Positions 53,079 to 63,983 of a stretch of 64,000 bases of DNA are shown here, piece after piece; the first letter of the stretch is position 1; each line of letters starts with the position of its first letter. The notes under the pieces were generated by a model. It ran no database searches, was not told the DNA's origin, and saw nothing but the letters and a program-made list of their open reading frames with translations. This DNA is from Euphorbia lathyris (lineage: Eukaryota > Streptophyta > Magnoliopsida > Malpighiales > Euphorbiaceae): contig NC_088916.1 of NCBI RefSeq assembly GCF_963576675.1, positions 87,127,501 through 87,191,500 of the forward strand, written 5' to 3'. A program made the position numbers and the translations under genes.

Positions 53079-54461
53079 GAAACCATATTCAGTTATGGCT
53101 TCATTGAATCTCTGATTCTAAGACCTAGATGCTTGCTTCAATCCATAAATGGATCTTTGAAGCTTACATACTCGGTTAGGATACTTCGGATCGATAAAAC
53201 CCTCTGGTTGTGTCATGTAGACATCTTCGAGTAACTTCCCATTCAGGAAAGCGGTTTTAACATCCATCTGCCATATCTCCTAGTTATACCATGCAGCTAT
53301 GGCTAGTACTATCCTAATGGATTTGAACATAGCAACTGGTGAAAAGGTTTCATCATAGTCAATTCCTTGGATTTGTCTATAACCTTTTGCCACCAGTCGC
53401 CCCTTGAAGGTGTTATCGGCTTTTAATTTGAAACACCACCTGCAGCCAATCGTTTTAACACCCGGAGGTGGATCCACCAAGTTCCACACTTGGTTATCAC
53501 GCATAGACTGCATTTCAGCCTCCATAGCTTTACGCCATTGATCTGATTGTGGGCTTTCAATAGCCTCTTGATAAGTCTTGGGCTCATCCTGGTCATCGAC
53601 CATTATGTCCCCATCATCAGTCACGACAAAACCGTACCTTTCAGGTTGATGACGTGTCCTATCAGACCTTCTAGGTTCCTCTGTAACTGGTTCAGCCTCC
53701 TCAATTTCTTGAGGACCTAAATCAGTTACCTGAGCATCCTCAGCATCTGCTATAGGATTCAGTGAGTCTTGAATCTTAGCGAGATCAATATTGCTCCCAC
53801 TGTCTACTTTGGAAAGGAATTCCTTTTCCAAAAAGACTGCAAACCTAGCCACGAATGTTTTATTCTCGGCTGGGTTGTAGAAGTAATAACCCTTAGTTTC
53901 CTTAGGGTAACCCACGAACTGGCATTTGACAGATTTGGACTCTAGTTTGCCACTCATCAATTTCTTGACATGTGCATCACAACCCCAAATCTTCATGAAG
54001 GAAACGTTGGGCTTTCGGCCTGTCCATAATTCATATGGTGTTCCTTCAACTGCCTTGCTCGGTGTATTGTTAATTATATGAGCAGCAGTTTCCAAAGCAA
54101 ATCCCCAAAAGGAGATAGGGAGAGAAGCTTGACTCATCATTGAGCGGACCATGTCGAGCAGGGTCCTATTCCTCCTTTCTGACACTCCATTCCATTGGGG
54201 TGTACCAGGAGGAGTGAGTTGGGATACAATCCCACACTCTCTCAAGAATGAGACAAACTCTTGGCTTAAGTATTCGCCCCCTCTATCAGACCGGAGCGCT
54301 TTTACTTTCTTGCCAAGTTGATTTTCTACTTCATTTTTAAAATCTTTGAATCTCAGAAGAGTTTCAGATTTATGTTTCATCAGATACACATACCCATACC
54401 GGCTATAGTCATCTGTGAAGGTAACAAAGTACAGAAAACCAGATCTAGCACTAGTGCTCAT
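53079..54461 (-). pseudogene. Copia pol: integrase core and reverse transcriptase first half
   Basis: Reads ITTFTDDYSRYGYVYLM-like VTFTDDYSRYGYVYLMKHKS, then KALRSDRGGEYLSQEF and TPQWNGVSERRNRTLLDMVR, giving the integrase D,D,E triad. The GKxE-type linker and KIWGCDAHVKKL follow, then RT: QWRKAMEAEMQSMRDNQVWN, LKADNTFKGRLVAKGYRQIQ and GIDYDETFSPVAMFKSIRIV. A Tyr to TAG change (53,280-53,282) interrupts RT just before [14 protein letters not shown], and a Trp to TAG change lies near 53,121 (SRS-stop-NQRFNEAI). The frame itself is unbroken. Confidence 0.9.
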
Positions 54462-54467
54462 TGGACC

Positions 54468-55475
54468 TCATACATCTGAGTGTATCAGTTCCAATAGCTC
54501 CGTGGCCCTTACACCAGTTTTGGTGAAAGGCGCATTTGTCATCTTCCCTCTTAAACAAGATTCACACGTGTCATAAGACTGCATGTCGAATGACCCTAGC
54601 GCTCCACTAGAGTAAAGCCTAGTTATGTGTTTCTCATTTATGTGGCCAAGACGGCAATGCCAGATATATGTAGGATTTAGTTCATTAGTCTTAATCCTTT
54701 TAGCATTTATGTTATAGATTGATTCACTACGTTTTAGATCAAGGATATACAAACCATTTTCTAGAAATGCGGTTCCATAAACAATATTACCACGATGTAT
54801 AGAAATCCTACCACGTCCAATATTAAAATTAAAACCGGAAATATCCAACATAGAAACTGAGATAATATTCCTGCGCATTGCAGGTACAAAACAACAATCT
54901 CTAAGTTCTAAAACTAAACCAGTAGGCATCTCTAAAGTGTAATCTCCGATCTCCAAGGCCTCTACACGAGCACCATTGCCGACTCGAAGATCCACTTCAC
55001 CAGATCCTAACAACCTCCTATTTCTCAGTCCCTGCACATTTGAACAAATGTGAGTACCACATCCAGTGTCTAAAACCCAAGATGTAGAAATAGCCAGATT
55101 TATCTCAACAACATAAATGCCAGAACCAGAAGCTTTAGCCTTCTGTTTCTCCCTTAGCTTTGGACACGTGTTCTTCCAGTGTCCCTTCTCATTACACTCG
55201 TGACAGATATCATCTGCCAAGGCCAACCTACCTTTAGGAGCTGCCGCCTTCCTTGTCTTTGACTTGGCCTTTTGGGCGTTCGCCTTGGACTTGGACTTGG
55301 CCTTTCCCTTAGGTGTGTTCCATTTGTTGGCTGGTAAGGTAGCAATTAGTACAGATTCCTTCCACTCGTGTCTACAAACCTTTTGTGAGTTCATAGGACA
55401 GTCAAGGAAATCAGTCCCTGAAAGTTTTTCCTTTTCCAGGAGTGGTCTGAGTGAGTTGTTGCTTGTTGCATTCAT
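54468..55475 (-). pseudogene. Copia gag remnant, protease and integrase zinc region
   Basis: From 55,475: MNATSNNSLRPLLEKEKLSG and DFLDCPMNSQKVCRHEWKES (gag start). About 170 residues are then missing compared with the plus-strand copy and the frame goes on with NTPKGKAKSKSKANAQKAKS. A CCHC knuckle CHECNEKGHWKNTC, the protease site WVLDTGCGTHICSN, GNGARVEALEIGDYTLEMPT and the integrase zinc region WHCRLGHINEKHITRL...CESCLRGKM follow. It ends LIHSDV-stop where related elements have Cys (TGT to TGA), in frame with the integrase core. Confidence 0.88.
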
Positions 55476-55611
55476 TATTTCTTTTATGTAACTTGGTGAT
55501 TTTTATCTACTTGGAAAAATTACATTAGAGTTAGAATAAAGGGCTTAAGCCAAAGATCAAATTAATAATCCATTTTAATTTGTTATTGGTGATATTTATT
55601 TGGCTGTCTTG

Positions 55612-55845
55612 ACCAAGATCCACAATCCATCAATAATAGACCGAGCTAGGGCTCCGCCGTCGACCATTGACGATTTGGTAGGATAAACTATCCAATCCTC
55701 CACAAGGACTCTTGGTTTGATGGGCTTTGTGACACTTAGCCTATCTGTGCTTAGGGCCCGCTCTGAGCTAATGCTACCCACGTTGAGTCCAACCACCATA
55801 CACGTGTTAGCCATACCGAAGTAAAATGGATTATTAATTTGATCA
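55612..55845. other. Junction between the two inverted Copia copies
   Basis: The arms ggctgtcttga (left, to about 55,611) and tcaagacagcc (right, from about 55,841) mark the symmetry break. The 230 bp between them belong, by orientation, to the leader of the minus-strand copy. The phrase aaaatggattattaatttga occurs at 55,823 and again at 55,879, next to the join. A minus-strand 72-codon open frame here is not recognised. Confidence 0.6.
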
Positions 55846-55989
55846 AGACAGCCAAATAAATATCACCAATAACGAATTAAAATGGATTATTAATTTGATC
55901 TTTGGCTCAAGCCCTTTATTCTAACTCTAATGTAATTTTTTTCCACGTAGATTAAACTCCACATCAAAATTACACGAAAAGAAAATTAA

Positions 55990-56806
55990 ATGGCTGCAAC
56001 AAGCAACAACTCACTCAGACCACTCCTGGAAAAGGAAAAGCTTTCAGGGACTAATTTCCTTGACTGGTCCAGGAACTTGCAAATAGTTCTTAGAGACGAG
56101 TCGAAGGAATATGTGCTGACTGCTGCCTTACCAGCAGCTCGTCCTACAGGTCGGGGCGTAACCGCTGATCAAATGGCGGAGTACGACCGACATGTTAAGG
56201 ATGATAGAGATGTGGCATGCATTATGCTAGGTACCATGGTTCCTGATCTTCAGAAATAGTTCATGGAGCAGCACGCCTTTGAGATCATGGATCAACTCAA
56301 AAGGATGTTCCAAGATCAAGCTCGTCAGGAAATATACTTGACAACAAAGGCGCTATGCAGCACTACGATGCAAGCCGGGACTTCTGTTAGCACACATGTG
56401 CTAAAGTTGAAGGGTTTTATTGACACATTGTCAAGGCTTGGCTCACCAGTGCCTGCACAACTAGCAGTCGACATCATTCTTAAATCACTTTCGGCATCCT
56501 ACAATCAGTTTATCATGCACTACCACATGCAGGGCGTTGATAAGTCTGTAGTAGAATTGCATGGCATGTTGAAACTTGCTGAGCAATCCTGCAAGAGGAC
56601 TCCAGAAGTGTTGCTGGTTAACAAAGGGAACGTACCTAAGGGAAAGGCCAAGTCCAAGTCTAAAGCGAGGGCCCAAAAGGCCAAGCCCAAGGCTAGGAAG
56701 GCGGCAGCTTCTAAAGGTAGGTTGGCCTCAGCAGATGATGCACATGATGCACATGATGGTCATACTAGATCTATAGGGATTAGGGCAATGCCTGCTTGGA
56801 ACTAGT
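55990..56806 (+). pseudogene. Copia gag, plus-strand copy, fused to the pol C terminus
   Basis: Reads MAATSNNSLRPLLEKEKLSG, NFLDWSRNLQIVLRDESKEY, then TADQMAEYDRHVKDDRDVAC and, after one in-frame TAG (Gln codon, 56,257-56,259), FMEQHAFEIMDQLKRMFQDQ, VLKLKGFIDTLSRLGSPVPA, and the Lys/Ala-rich KGKAKSKSKARAQKAKPKAR. At LASADDAHDAHDGHTRSIGI the gag frame passes straight into the last residues of pol (RAMPAWN, stop). Everything from protease to RNase H is deleted (more than 3 kb), leaving the polypurine tract tccaagtgggagact and the right LTR. Confidence 0.88.
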
Positions 56807-56819
56807 CCAAGTGGGAGAC

Positions 56820-58500
56820 TGTTGGTGTGCCCTAGTTCTTAGGCATTGGTTCATGTATATTGTATTATGCTTTTTGATTATTCTTGCATAGATACACTAT
56901 TTGTGTTACATTAATAAAGGCATTAATCTAGTTCATTTATATCTTGTGCTATAATATGAATAGAGAATCCATTGATTGATAATCGTAAAAACCATATCCC
57001 AAGTCCATTCTATCATGGGAATGATTAGGACCACGGACTTGTATATTCGACGACTGTATGGTAGTAATTGATACTAGCCATAGCACTTGATAAGCCAGTT
57101 GTGAATATGGGTACATGTTGTATACATGTGACTGGATCGATCCGCCCGAGAAAACTACATGGTGGTTGTGTCATTAGTTTTCTTAAGTAGGTCTCTAACT
57201 ATCTTCAGGCCAGATTTCATTATAATATCAATATGGGATCCGGTTCACTTTGACATACGCCTAACAGGTCTATAACAGGATGCTAAATACGGGTATGATT
57301 GGGTGAACAGGTGAACATGTTGGTATTGATATTTAAGTGATGGAATTACCACTCATGTAATAATGAGATGATATCACAGGCCACTTGATAAGTGAGATTG
57401 ATAAGTGTGTGGCCACACCCTGATAAGTAGTTTACTTATCTGTTTCATCAATCTACTTTAGATCAAGAAATATCATAAACATCAGAGAGGATGACAGCCG
57501 ACATGCCTCTAGTTTATAATATCGATATCAAATGGTAAAAGAAGTTAAGAGATAACTACAGGGTCTCTGCATCTTTAGACTGCTGAAACTCTGTCTTGGT
57601 TAGGGACAGTAATGGTTTGCTAGAACCCACTTACTGTCTGTGGGCCGTGAGCCCACTGCTAGCTAAGGACAGTCCCATAGGATCGTGCACATCGAACATC
57701 TGAGTTAGAACTTATAGAACGGTACATTGGAGATATGAAATTAATTAATTGATTGATAGTAAAATATCAAGGTAATTAATTGTTGGTTAATTAATTGATT
57801 AATTGATACTTTGTATCAAGGTAATTGATTAATGGTCTTAAGTTAATTGATTAATTAGTTTACGGGATGTAATTAATTAATTTGTAAATTAATGAAATTG
57901 CATTCAGTGAATAATTAATTAAACTAATACGTTAATTTATTAATTAGTGTTGTTTGTTTAATTGGGGCAATTAAATTTAATCTAATCATAATTAATTGCA
58001 TAGAATAAATATTATTGGTATTTATTTATGTAATTAGATTAGGATTGGATTAGTTTTGTAATTAACCAATTAACCCTAAACCAATTAGGTTTAGGAATAC
58101 ACTATATATATAAATTAAAACACTAAACCCTAATTAACACACATCACATTTTCGGCCACCACCCACCAAATTCATAAGAATTTCGGCAGCCACTAATTGA
58201 AAGTGGAGAAGAATATTGGCATATTACATTATCTCTCCAGTTCTTCATCCGTTCTTCGTCTAGCACCGGTTCCGACTCGATAGCTGTTCATGCACTTGAC
58301 TACGGAGATCTCACTACTTTGTGGATTCTTCAGCCGTCTCTAGAAGAGACAGTCCGGGTATGTTTATATCCCTAAACGGATCAAAAGGTTTTATTCAATC
58401 AATGGTTAACGGACAAAGATCAAACTAAAGGGATTAGAAATAAATTTTAAACCGCAATTCCGCTGCGCTACAGTTGCTTAACTGGCTTTAATCCCTAACA
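56820..58500 (+). mobile_element. Complete Copia LTR (1,681 bp)
   Basis: TGTTGGTGTGCCCTAGTTCT ... ACTGGCTTTAATCCCTAACA, preceded by a purine-rich ccaagtgggagac and followed by the TSD tccct. A TATA box, tatatata, occurs at about 58,103. Non-coding throughout; a region of attaattgattaat repeats (57,740-58,060) is typical of this LTR type. The first 30 bases match the stub at 52,011-52,040. Confidence 0.88.
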
Positions 58501-58505
58501 TCCCT

Positions 58506-60072
58506 CACATCCGATTCTCGAACTCAGACAGACGATTCTATCTTATTGGCTTATGAAAGTGCCCAACAACTAAGAACACATTCTCTTACTTTCCTTCGAG
58601 AAGCTTTACAAAGGGTTGGCGATCTTTAAGACTTTGTCGCAGTCTCACTACGCGTAACTAGATGGGAATAGCTCCAAGCCCAGCTTTCGAAGCACCGTGC
58701 CGCTGGCGCTTTCCTTCGTCTGGTGTAAGCTAGACCAGCATCTGAAGCGTGCGAATCCACGCAAGCCATTGCGAAAGCCTCTGCCTTAACATAAGAGCAA
58801 GAGGTTCCAACCCCCCAAGGTGTGCCCACCCACAACCAGGGAAAACTTAATTCAAAAGAAGCCCCGTTTTCTTACCAGGGATGTGCTCCGCTTTTCAGCA
58901 CCTTTGGCAGACCAATAAGACTCTCGATTTATTTCAACAGATCTTGATATGGGTGCTCTTTCTTCTTCTGAGTGAGTTTATTAGCTAGACCCACCTTTCT
59001 CTGTAGAACATGGATCTTTTCTTTATATGGCGACGTATGCCTATCTTTAAACGCCCGCCCAGTGTGCTTCTTTTTTGTCTATATATGCTATTTTTGAAGT
59101 GAGTAATTCCTTGTAGTATGGGCGAAGATCGATATTAGGAAAGAAGGTGGTAGGGCGCTTCACCAACTACTTCGGCATAAGCACCCCACAACTATTGGAT
59201 GCGAGAACCAAAGCACCCTGTGATGCTAGGTCTGGTTCTTAATGATATAGGGGAGCTCCCTGATCTAGTCGTGATTCTTGGTAAGAGTCACTCCTTCTCT
59301 CTTCCTTCGATAAGGGCGGGCCGGGGCAGATGTTCAAATCATGGGTGAAGGACTGTCTGCTAGGCATTTCCCACGGCTGGGGAAACTTCCCTCACGACAT
59401 AAGATTGAAAGCTGGGGACAAAGACCTGGTATTTACTTCAAACCATAGGACGTACCAGAACGTAGCTACTGTACGAGGCACGCAAGCCCTTAGCGGGATA
59501 TATCTATATTTACATCACTCCTGAACTAAGTAAGGTTAAGGTCAACCCTGGAAATAGCTACAAATAAAATGTATATTCTTTCACTTAGAAAGACAAGAAG
59601 CAACGCTGACTATATCTCTAGTTATTCTTCTTCCGTGATATTCTCAATTGAGTGGAGCTTTCTAAGCTATCGTATCAGTAGTGCTAAAGATCCTATCCTA
59701 TTCTCAAGACATTCATTGAGGAAGACTTGTCTTGTACTCCATTGGGCAAGAAGTGCAGTCGAAGGGTAAGTCCGTAATGAAATCTGAAGGTGGGCACTGA
59801 ATCAGCCGAGAAGGTGCGAGTCTATCTCCTCGTTTGGGATTCGAAAAGGTCTTCTTGGTTAGCGAAACTCACTCCGCTGTCATCTCTTGCCAGCTGAATA
59901 TCTCATAAATCACATAGATATAGATTAGATCCCAGGCAAGAACTCTTCAGCAACCTATGAAGGAAGCATCAGCAGCTCCCTGAGAGAGGGTGAAAGAAAA
60001 GAGCAATGGCTAGGTAAAAGGAAGATGTATAAATAAAGAGCTTTGTATTTCTGGGTTGGTGCTCCTCTAAGC
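58506..60072. other. Organelle-derived block, right part
   Basis: Continuation of the block interrupted by the Copia composite: composition and texture match 49-52 kb, with no poly(A/T) tracts and many short open frames of no known family (58,626, 59,330, 59,569). No gene is recognised. It ends where the Athila-like LTR begins at 60,073. Confidence 0.5.
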
Positions 60073-61679
60073 TGATGCGCCCTCACCTAAGGTTAGATGA
60101 GAACTCACTAAGGGATAAGTGTACCCCGTCGTTATCAAGTAATAAATTTCTGGTTTAAGTCCAGGTTATCGTCCACAGGATTTATTTCTGCAAGTACCGA
60201 GCTACTCGATCTCGGATGTTATCTAGGCTTAGGGGGTTTTGAGTTTGTTTGATTAAATTAATCTACTCCTAGGTTGAATTACGCTATTCCTAGCTAAGTT
60301 ATCTGATTCTAACTAAGTTACTCTACCCCTAATTAAGTTAAACTACTCCTAAGTGATCTTTTACCAATGCAATTAACCGAAGGAACATGAAGGGATACGA
60401 TGATAATGAAAATAGAATGTTTAAACAATTGAATTGAAACCTAAGTCACTTGTGTCCAAGGCGATTAACCCGACCTATCCTCCTAAAGTCCCTAGTTCGT
60501 GATTCCCTTGTAAGGCCGAAACTAGCTCTAAGGCTCAGTAATTTGGGCTTAATCTTCTATAGGGTCGTCAATCCTATAGGCACTGACTAGGTCAGATTCA
60601 GCTCGCAATATGTGCCAACCTAATTTTGGGATTATCGAATGAGTTAAACTAATCAGACAAAGCGTAAGACAAAGATTAAAACATCAAAACAATTAAATAA
60701 ACAAGAACTATAATATATATCAAAGATGGAAACATTGTCACGAAGTTACAATAGACCTAGAATTCATAGCATGTATCAGAGGCTAGACAGAATGTAAAAG
60801 AAGAAAAATCCCTTTCAGGGAACCTATCTACCAATGCAGGCGTCTTTCTAGGATTTAAGGATGAAGCTTGAGCAATCCTCGGTGAATGGAGCTTCGGAGG
60901 TGTCTTCAATGGAGGTTTGAAGGATATGGAGGAGGTGGAGAGGATTTCTCAAGGTGAAAAGATAAGAAAATTACAAAGGAAAAAGATATCTAAATTACAA
61001 TGGAAAAATCCTATTTATAGACGCGGCTCGGCCCTCTTTTTGACCTATTTTCGTGTCCTTATTGGTATAGGAAGACGTGGGGTCAATCGTGGCTTCGTGG
61101 GGGCGGAATTGGTCTTTTTGACCAATTCCCGCAGGTCTGCTCGCCGAGCAGGGCGAGCTGCTCAGCGAGCAGGGCTGCTTGCGACGAGCAGCCCCCTGCT
61201 CGCCGAGCAGGCGAGTAGGCCTCCAGGGGCCTGCTCGGCGAGCAGAAATGGCCCACGGGGCCCTGCTCGTCGAGCGTTTTCGCCCGGTATGCTCTCGATG
61301 CTTGCCGAATGTCCTTGATGTCCTTTTTCGCCCGAACTTACACCTGCGCACGTATAGAAACTCTAGATAACATTAGTCCAAAAGCTAAATTGATCCGTCA
61401 ATCGCTTATTTTGAGCAAACGCTTCGTTTGGTGCAACTTTTGACGGACCAATTAGCTTCAAAAGATAACTGAATTATACTATGCATGCTATTTCGGCCGT
61501 ATTTGCCTAAATTGATCATAAAACGAGCCTAAAGCGACGAAAAGTAAATAGAACGTTTCCAATTTCTGACTAACTCACACAAAAGCATTTAAATGCGAGA
61601 ATTGCTCGCTTATTAACTAAATAACGCTAAAACCCGTCCTAAAACCGTACCCAAAGATAGGGGTTTTTGACCCCTATCA
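60073..61679 (-). mobile_element. Athila-like Gypsy 3' LTR (1,607 bp), minus strand
   Basis: On the minus strand the LTR runs from TGATAGGGGTCAAAAACCCC (61,679) to GGTGAGGGCGCATCA (60,073). The start tgataggggtcaaaa is characteristic of Athila-type LTRs. Just upstream of its start (61,680-61,692) the minus strand has the purine tract tgcgaggaggtt, the polypurine tract. The element therefore points leftwards and its internal region continues beyond the window end. The plus-strand frames at 60,917 and 60,995 are LTR sequence. Confidence 0.75.
61141..61285. repeat. GC-rich cluster of gctcgccgagcag palindromes in the Athila-like LTR
   Basis: The motif ctgctcggcgagcag and variants (cgagcagggcgagctgctc, gctcgtcgagcg) recur seven or eight times in 145 bp. 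Each is nearly self-complementary, and together they can form several alternative hairpins in the LTR transcript. The block is strikingly GC-rich against its AT-rich surroundings. Confidence 0.75.
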
Positions 61680-61692
61680 AACCTCCTCGCAC

Positions 61693-63237
61693 TTAAAACT
61701 TTACTTGTCCCCAAGTAAACTAAAAAAACTAAACCCGCCATCATAAGCAAGCTAGAAAACCTCCCGGTTTGACTAGGTGCTTGACACAATTTCGAGCATC
61801 TGTAATTACATGCATTCGGAAATACAAAGTAGAGACACGATATCCAAAAGCCGCATTTCAATTATCATGGGTCATAGTTTTAAGCAAATGGACACATGTT
61901 CAATTAAACGAGCTTGAGGGGATCGCTAAGTAAAACACCTCACCATAGGTAGTTCACTCATTTCACACAATTTTTGGTGGCTAAGGTGTTTACTCTCGGC
62001 TTATGTTCTTGCTTAGGATTACGTTGATTTTACACGTTCATCCGCGTTCCTCTACTATGCTATATGATTCCGATGATATCAAAAACAGCCTCTAATCGGG
62101 GTTGTAATGTGGTTAGAGGGTTAAAGGTACAACAAGGGTTATTAGTTCTAGCGCTATAAAAACAAAGTTCAAATGGCTTTAGCAAATATGAAGTGACTGA
62201 GCTTTTTATTCATCCCTTATTATTTTCTTTTTGGGATGTTTCCTTGAGACGTTTTTTATTTTTTTAAGAACTGGGGAATGAAGTTCTTCCCTTTTGTTCG
62301 TCTCTTTTCTTTTCTTTTTTTTTCTTTTTCTGTTTTTCTCTTTTTCTTTTTGGGATAGTGATGATCATTCACTTCTTAGCCTTTTGGCTTGCTACTGTAA
62401 TACCATAAACAAAGATAAAGCGCTAGAAGAAAACAAAGGCTCTATTTGAGCTTTGCAAAAGAAATTGGGTTAAATAACAAACCAAGTTGTGGTTTGCAAA
62501 AACAGGTTAGAACGAAAGAAAAATCTATAAACTACAAAAACGTAGGCTCAAAGGGGCTTCTTAGAGTGGATGAAAAAGAAGAAATAAGGTAAAGAAAAGG
62601 GTTAATTCTAATGAGGTTGATTCATCGTTTATCATCTCAAACCATTGCATGTAGGTTCAACACAGTATTAGGTGCAAAATCTGTAATCTTCCACAAGTCA
62701 AAGCATTCACACAAAAATGTCAAGAAAAAGAGCTTTTTGATGTTCGCTCTTAGGCTCAAATTCAACTCACAATTCTTTGGGTTTCAATTTTGTGTTTACT
62801 AGTTTTCCCCAAACTCAAGTTTAATGTCACATGCCTTCAATTCTTAAGTTATCTACCTAAGTAATGATTTTAGCATTTCTTCAAAAGTAGGGTCTAAATG
62901 CAAACTTTACCTCATGCTTTTACAGATACAAGAGTTGTGTCCTACGCCTAAACTAGTTGTCATGCAATTTTAGATTCGGTTCTCAGCTCTCAAAGACAAA
63001 TAACGAAGTTTAGATTCGAAGGAGGTTCACGGTTTTAGGTCCTAAACATGCAAAAACATAAACAAAACCCAAAAACGCTAAACTAAACTAGACACGATGC
63101 AACAAAAATTAAAAATTTATACAATTTTTGTAAGTTTGTCTACCCCTCCTCCTCACACTAAAAATATGCAATAAGTTCCAACATTGCATCACAAATCATG
63201 AAGTACGAGTGTAAAGAGTTAGGGTGGAGAATACAAC
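61693..63237 (-). other. Non-coding region between Athila-like ORF and 3' LTR
   Basis: About 1.5 kb without a supported open frame; it contains a T/C-rich tract (62,220-62,350) and AT-rich DNA. Athila elements usually have such a long non-coding or env-like stretch upstream of the 3' LTR. No transmembrane or env-like product was found here. Confidence 0.45.
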
Positions 63238-63983
63238 TTACTGATCGGCCAGGGGGTATGGCCAAGGCATGTTGTAGCGCTCGCAGTAATCTGCCGCTAC
63301 GTATTCAAGACCCAAAAGCCTTCGGTCCATATTCTGCTCAAAGTTGGTGAACCGTTGGTCCATCTGTTGAACAGTGTTAAAGGTCTGTAGGTTAAGATCT
63401 CGCATTTCTGCCATCATGGTGTTGATGGCTTGGAACTGGGCCTCCGTCCCCGGCGCTTGGTGTTCCCTTTGGTCTCCTGCTGTCGCAGGTTCTTCTTCCT
63501 CAGGTCCCTCGTCCCTATGTTGTGGTGGAATTCGTGCTCTTTTCTGTCCCCCTCTGCTAGAGCTTGCTCCTCCGGTTGGGTTCCTGTTTAAGACTTCATG
63601 AAAAGTAGATTTCCCTAAAAACTTGGAGTTAAGCAAAGTAGGGTAAACAGCAATTTTGGGGTTGTCCAAATTTTTGAATTGGCTCTCAAGTAGGTTGGTA
63701 ACTAAGTGCCCAAGACCTAGGGAACCGCGTTTCCTACTCGTTTGGCTTGAGAAGCTTTCAAATATGGTCTTGACATTATTCACGTGTTTGTGGTTGGCCA
63801 CACACCATAGTATGAGCAATTCTGTCTTTGAGACTTTATTGCTCTCGTTTTTGCCCAATAAGTTGTGGCCACAAATTTGTGAACAAGGTTGAGAAGTGGG
63901 TCTAGGAGAGCGACTAGGCTAGCAGTCTGGGAGTCAAAGTCTGATATGCCTGTCAATTGTTCCCAAGCCATATCTTTTGTCAT
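63238..63983 (-). pseudogene. Athila-type retrotransposon ORF, 3' part with frameshift
   Basis: The minus strand from 63,983 reads WEQLTGISDFDSQTASLVAL and DPLLNLVHKFVATTYWAKTR; the match then moves to the other frame (63,858-63,238) as GKNESNKVSKTELLILWCVA and NHKHVNNVKTIF. This block resembles the protein commonly annotated in plants as Athila ORF-1 or 'putative plant transposon protein' (LNLVHKFLATTxxGRxESNKVSKxELxxLWC). The C-terminal half is Gly/Glu/Gln-rich (GASSSRGGQKRARIPPQHRD) and ends in a coiled-coil-like region (QAINTMMAEMRDLNLQTFNT). The frameshift lies near 63,850 and the N terminus is outside the window. Confidence 0.65.

Larger units (their letters stand above)
52011..58500. 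mobile_element. Rearranged Copia element with two head-to-head internal copies
   Basis: Bounded by TG...CA and the TSD tccct. From left to right: the first 30 bp of an LTR in plus orientation (52,011-52,040); a nearly complete internal region on the minus strand (RNase H end to gag start, 52,022-55,475, with leader to about 55,815); a second leader and gag on the plus strand (about 55,823-56,806); and a full LTR (56,820-58,500). The LTR stub joins the minus-strand pol end at the shared sequence aatgcct. The two internal copies differ noticeably in gag (roughly 15-20 %) but hardly in the first 100 bp of leader. No PBS is seen for either copy. Confidence 0.88.

Noticed and set aside
60917..61351. 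Long open frames on both strands with Arg/Ala repeats
   Set aside because: They result from the GC palindrome cluster in the LTR.
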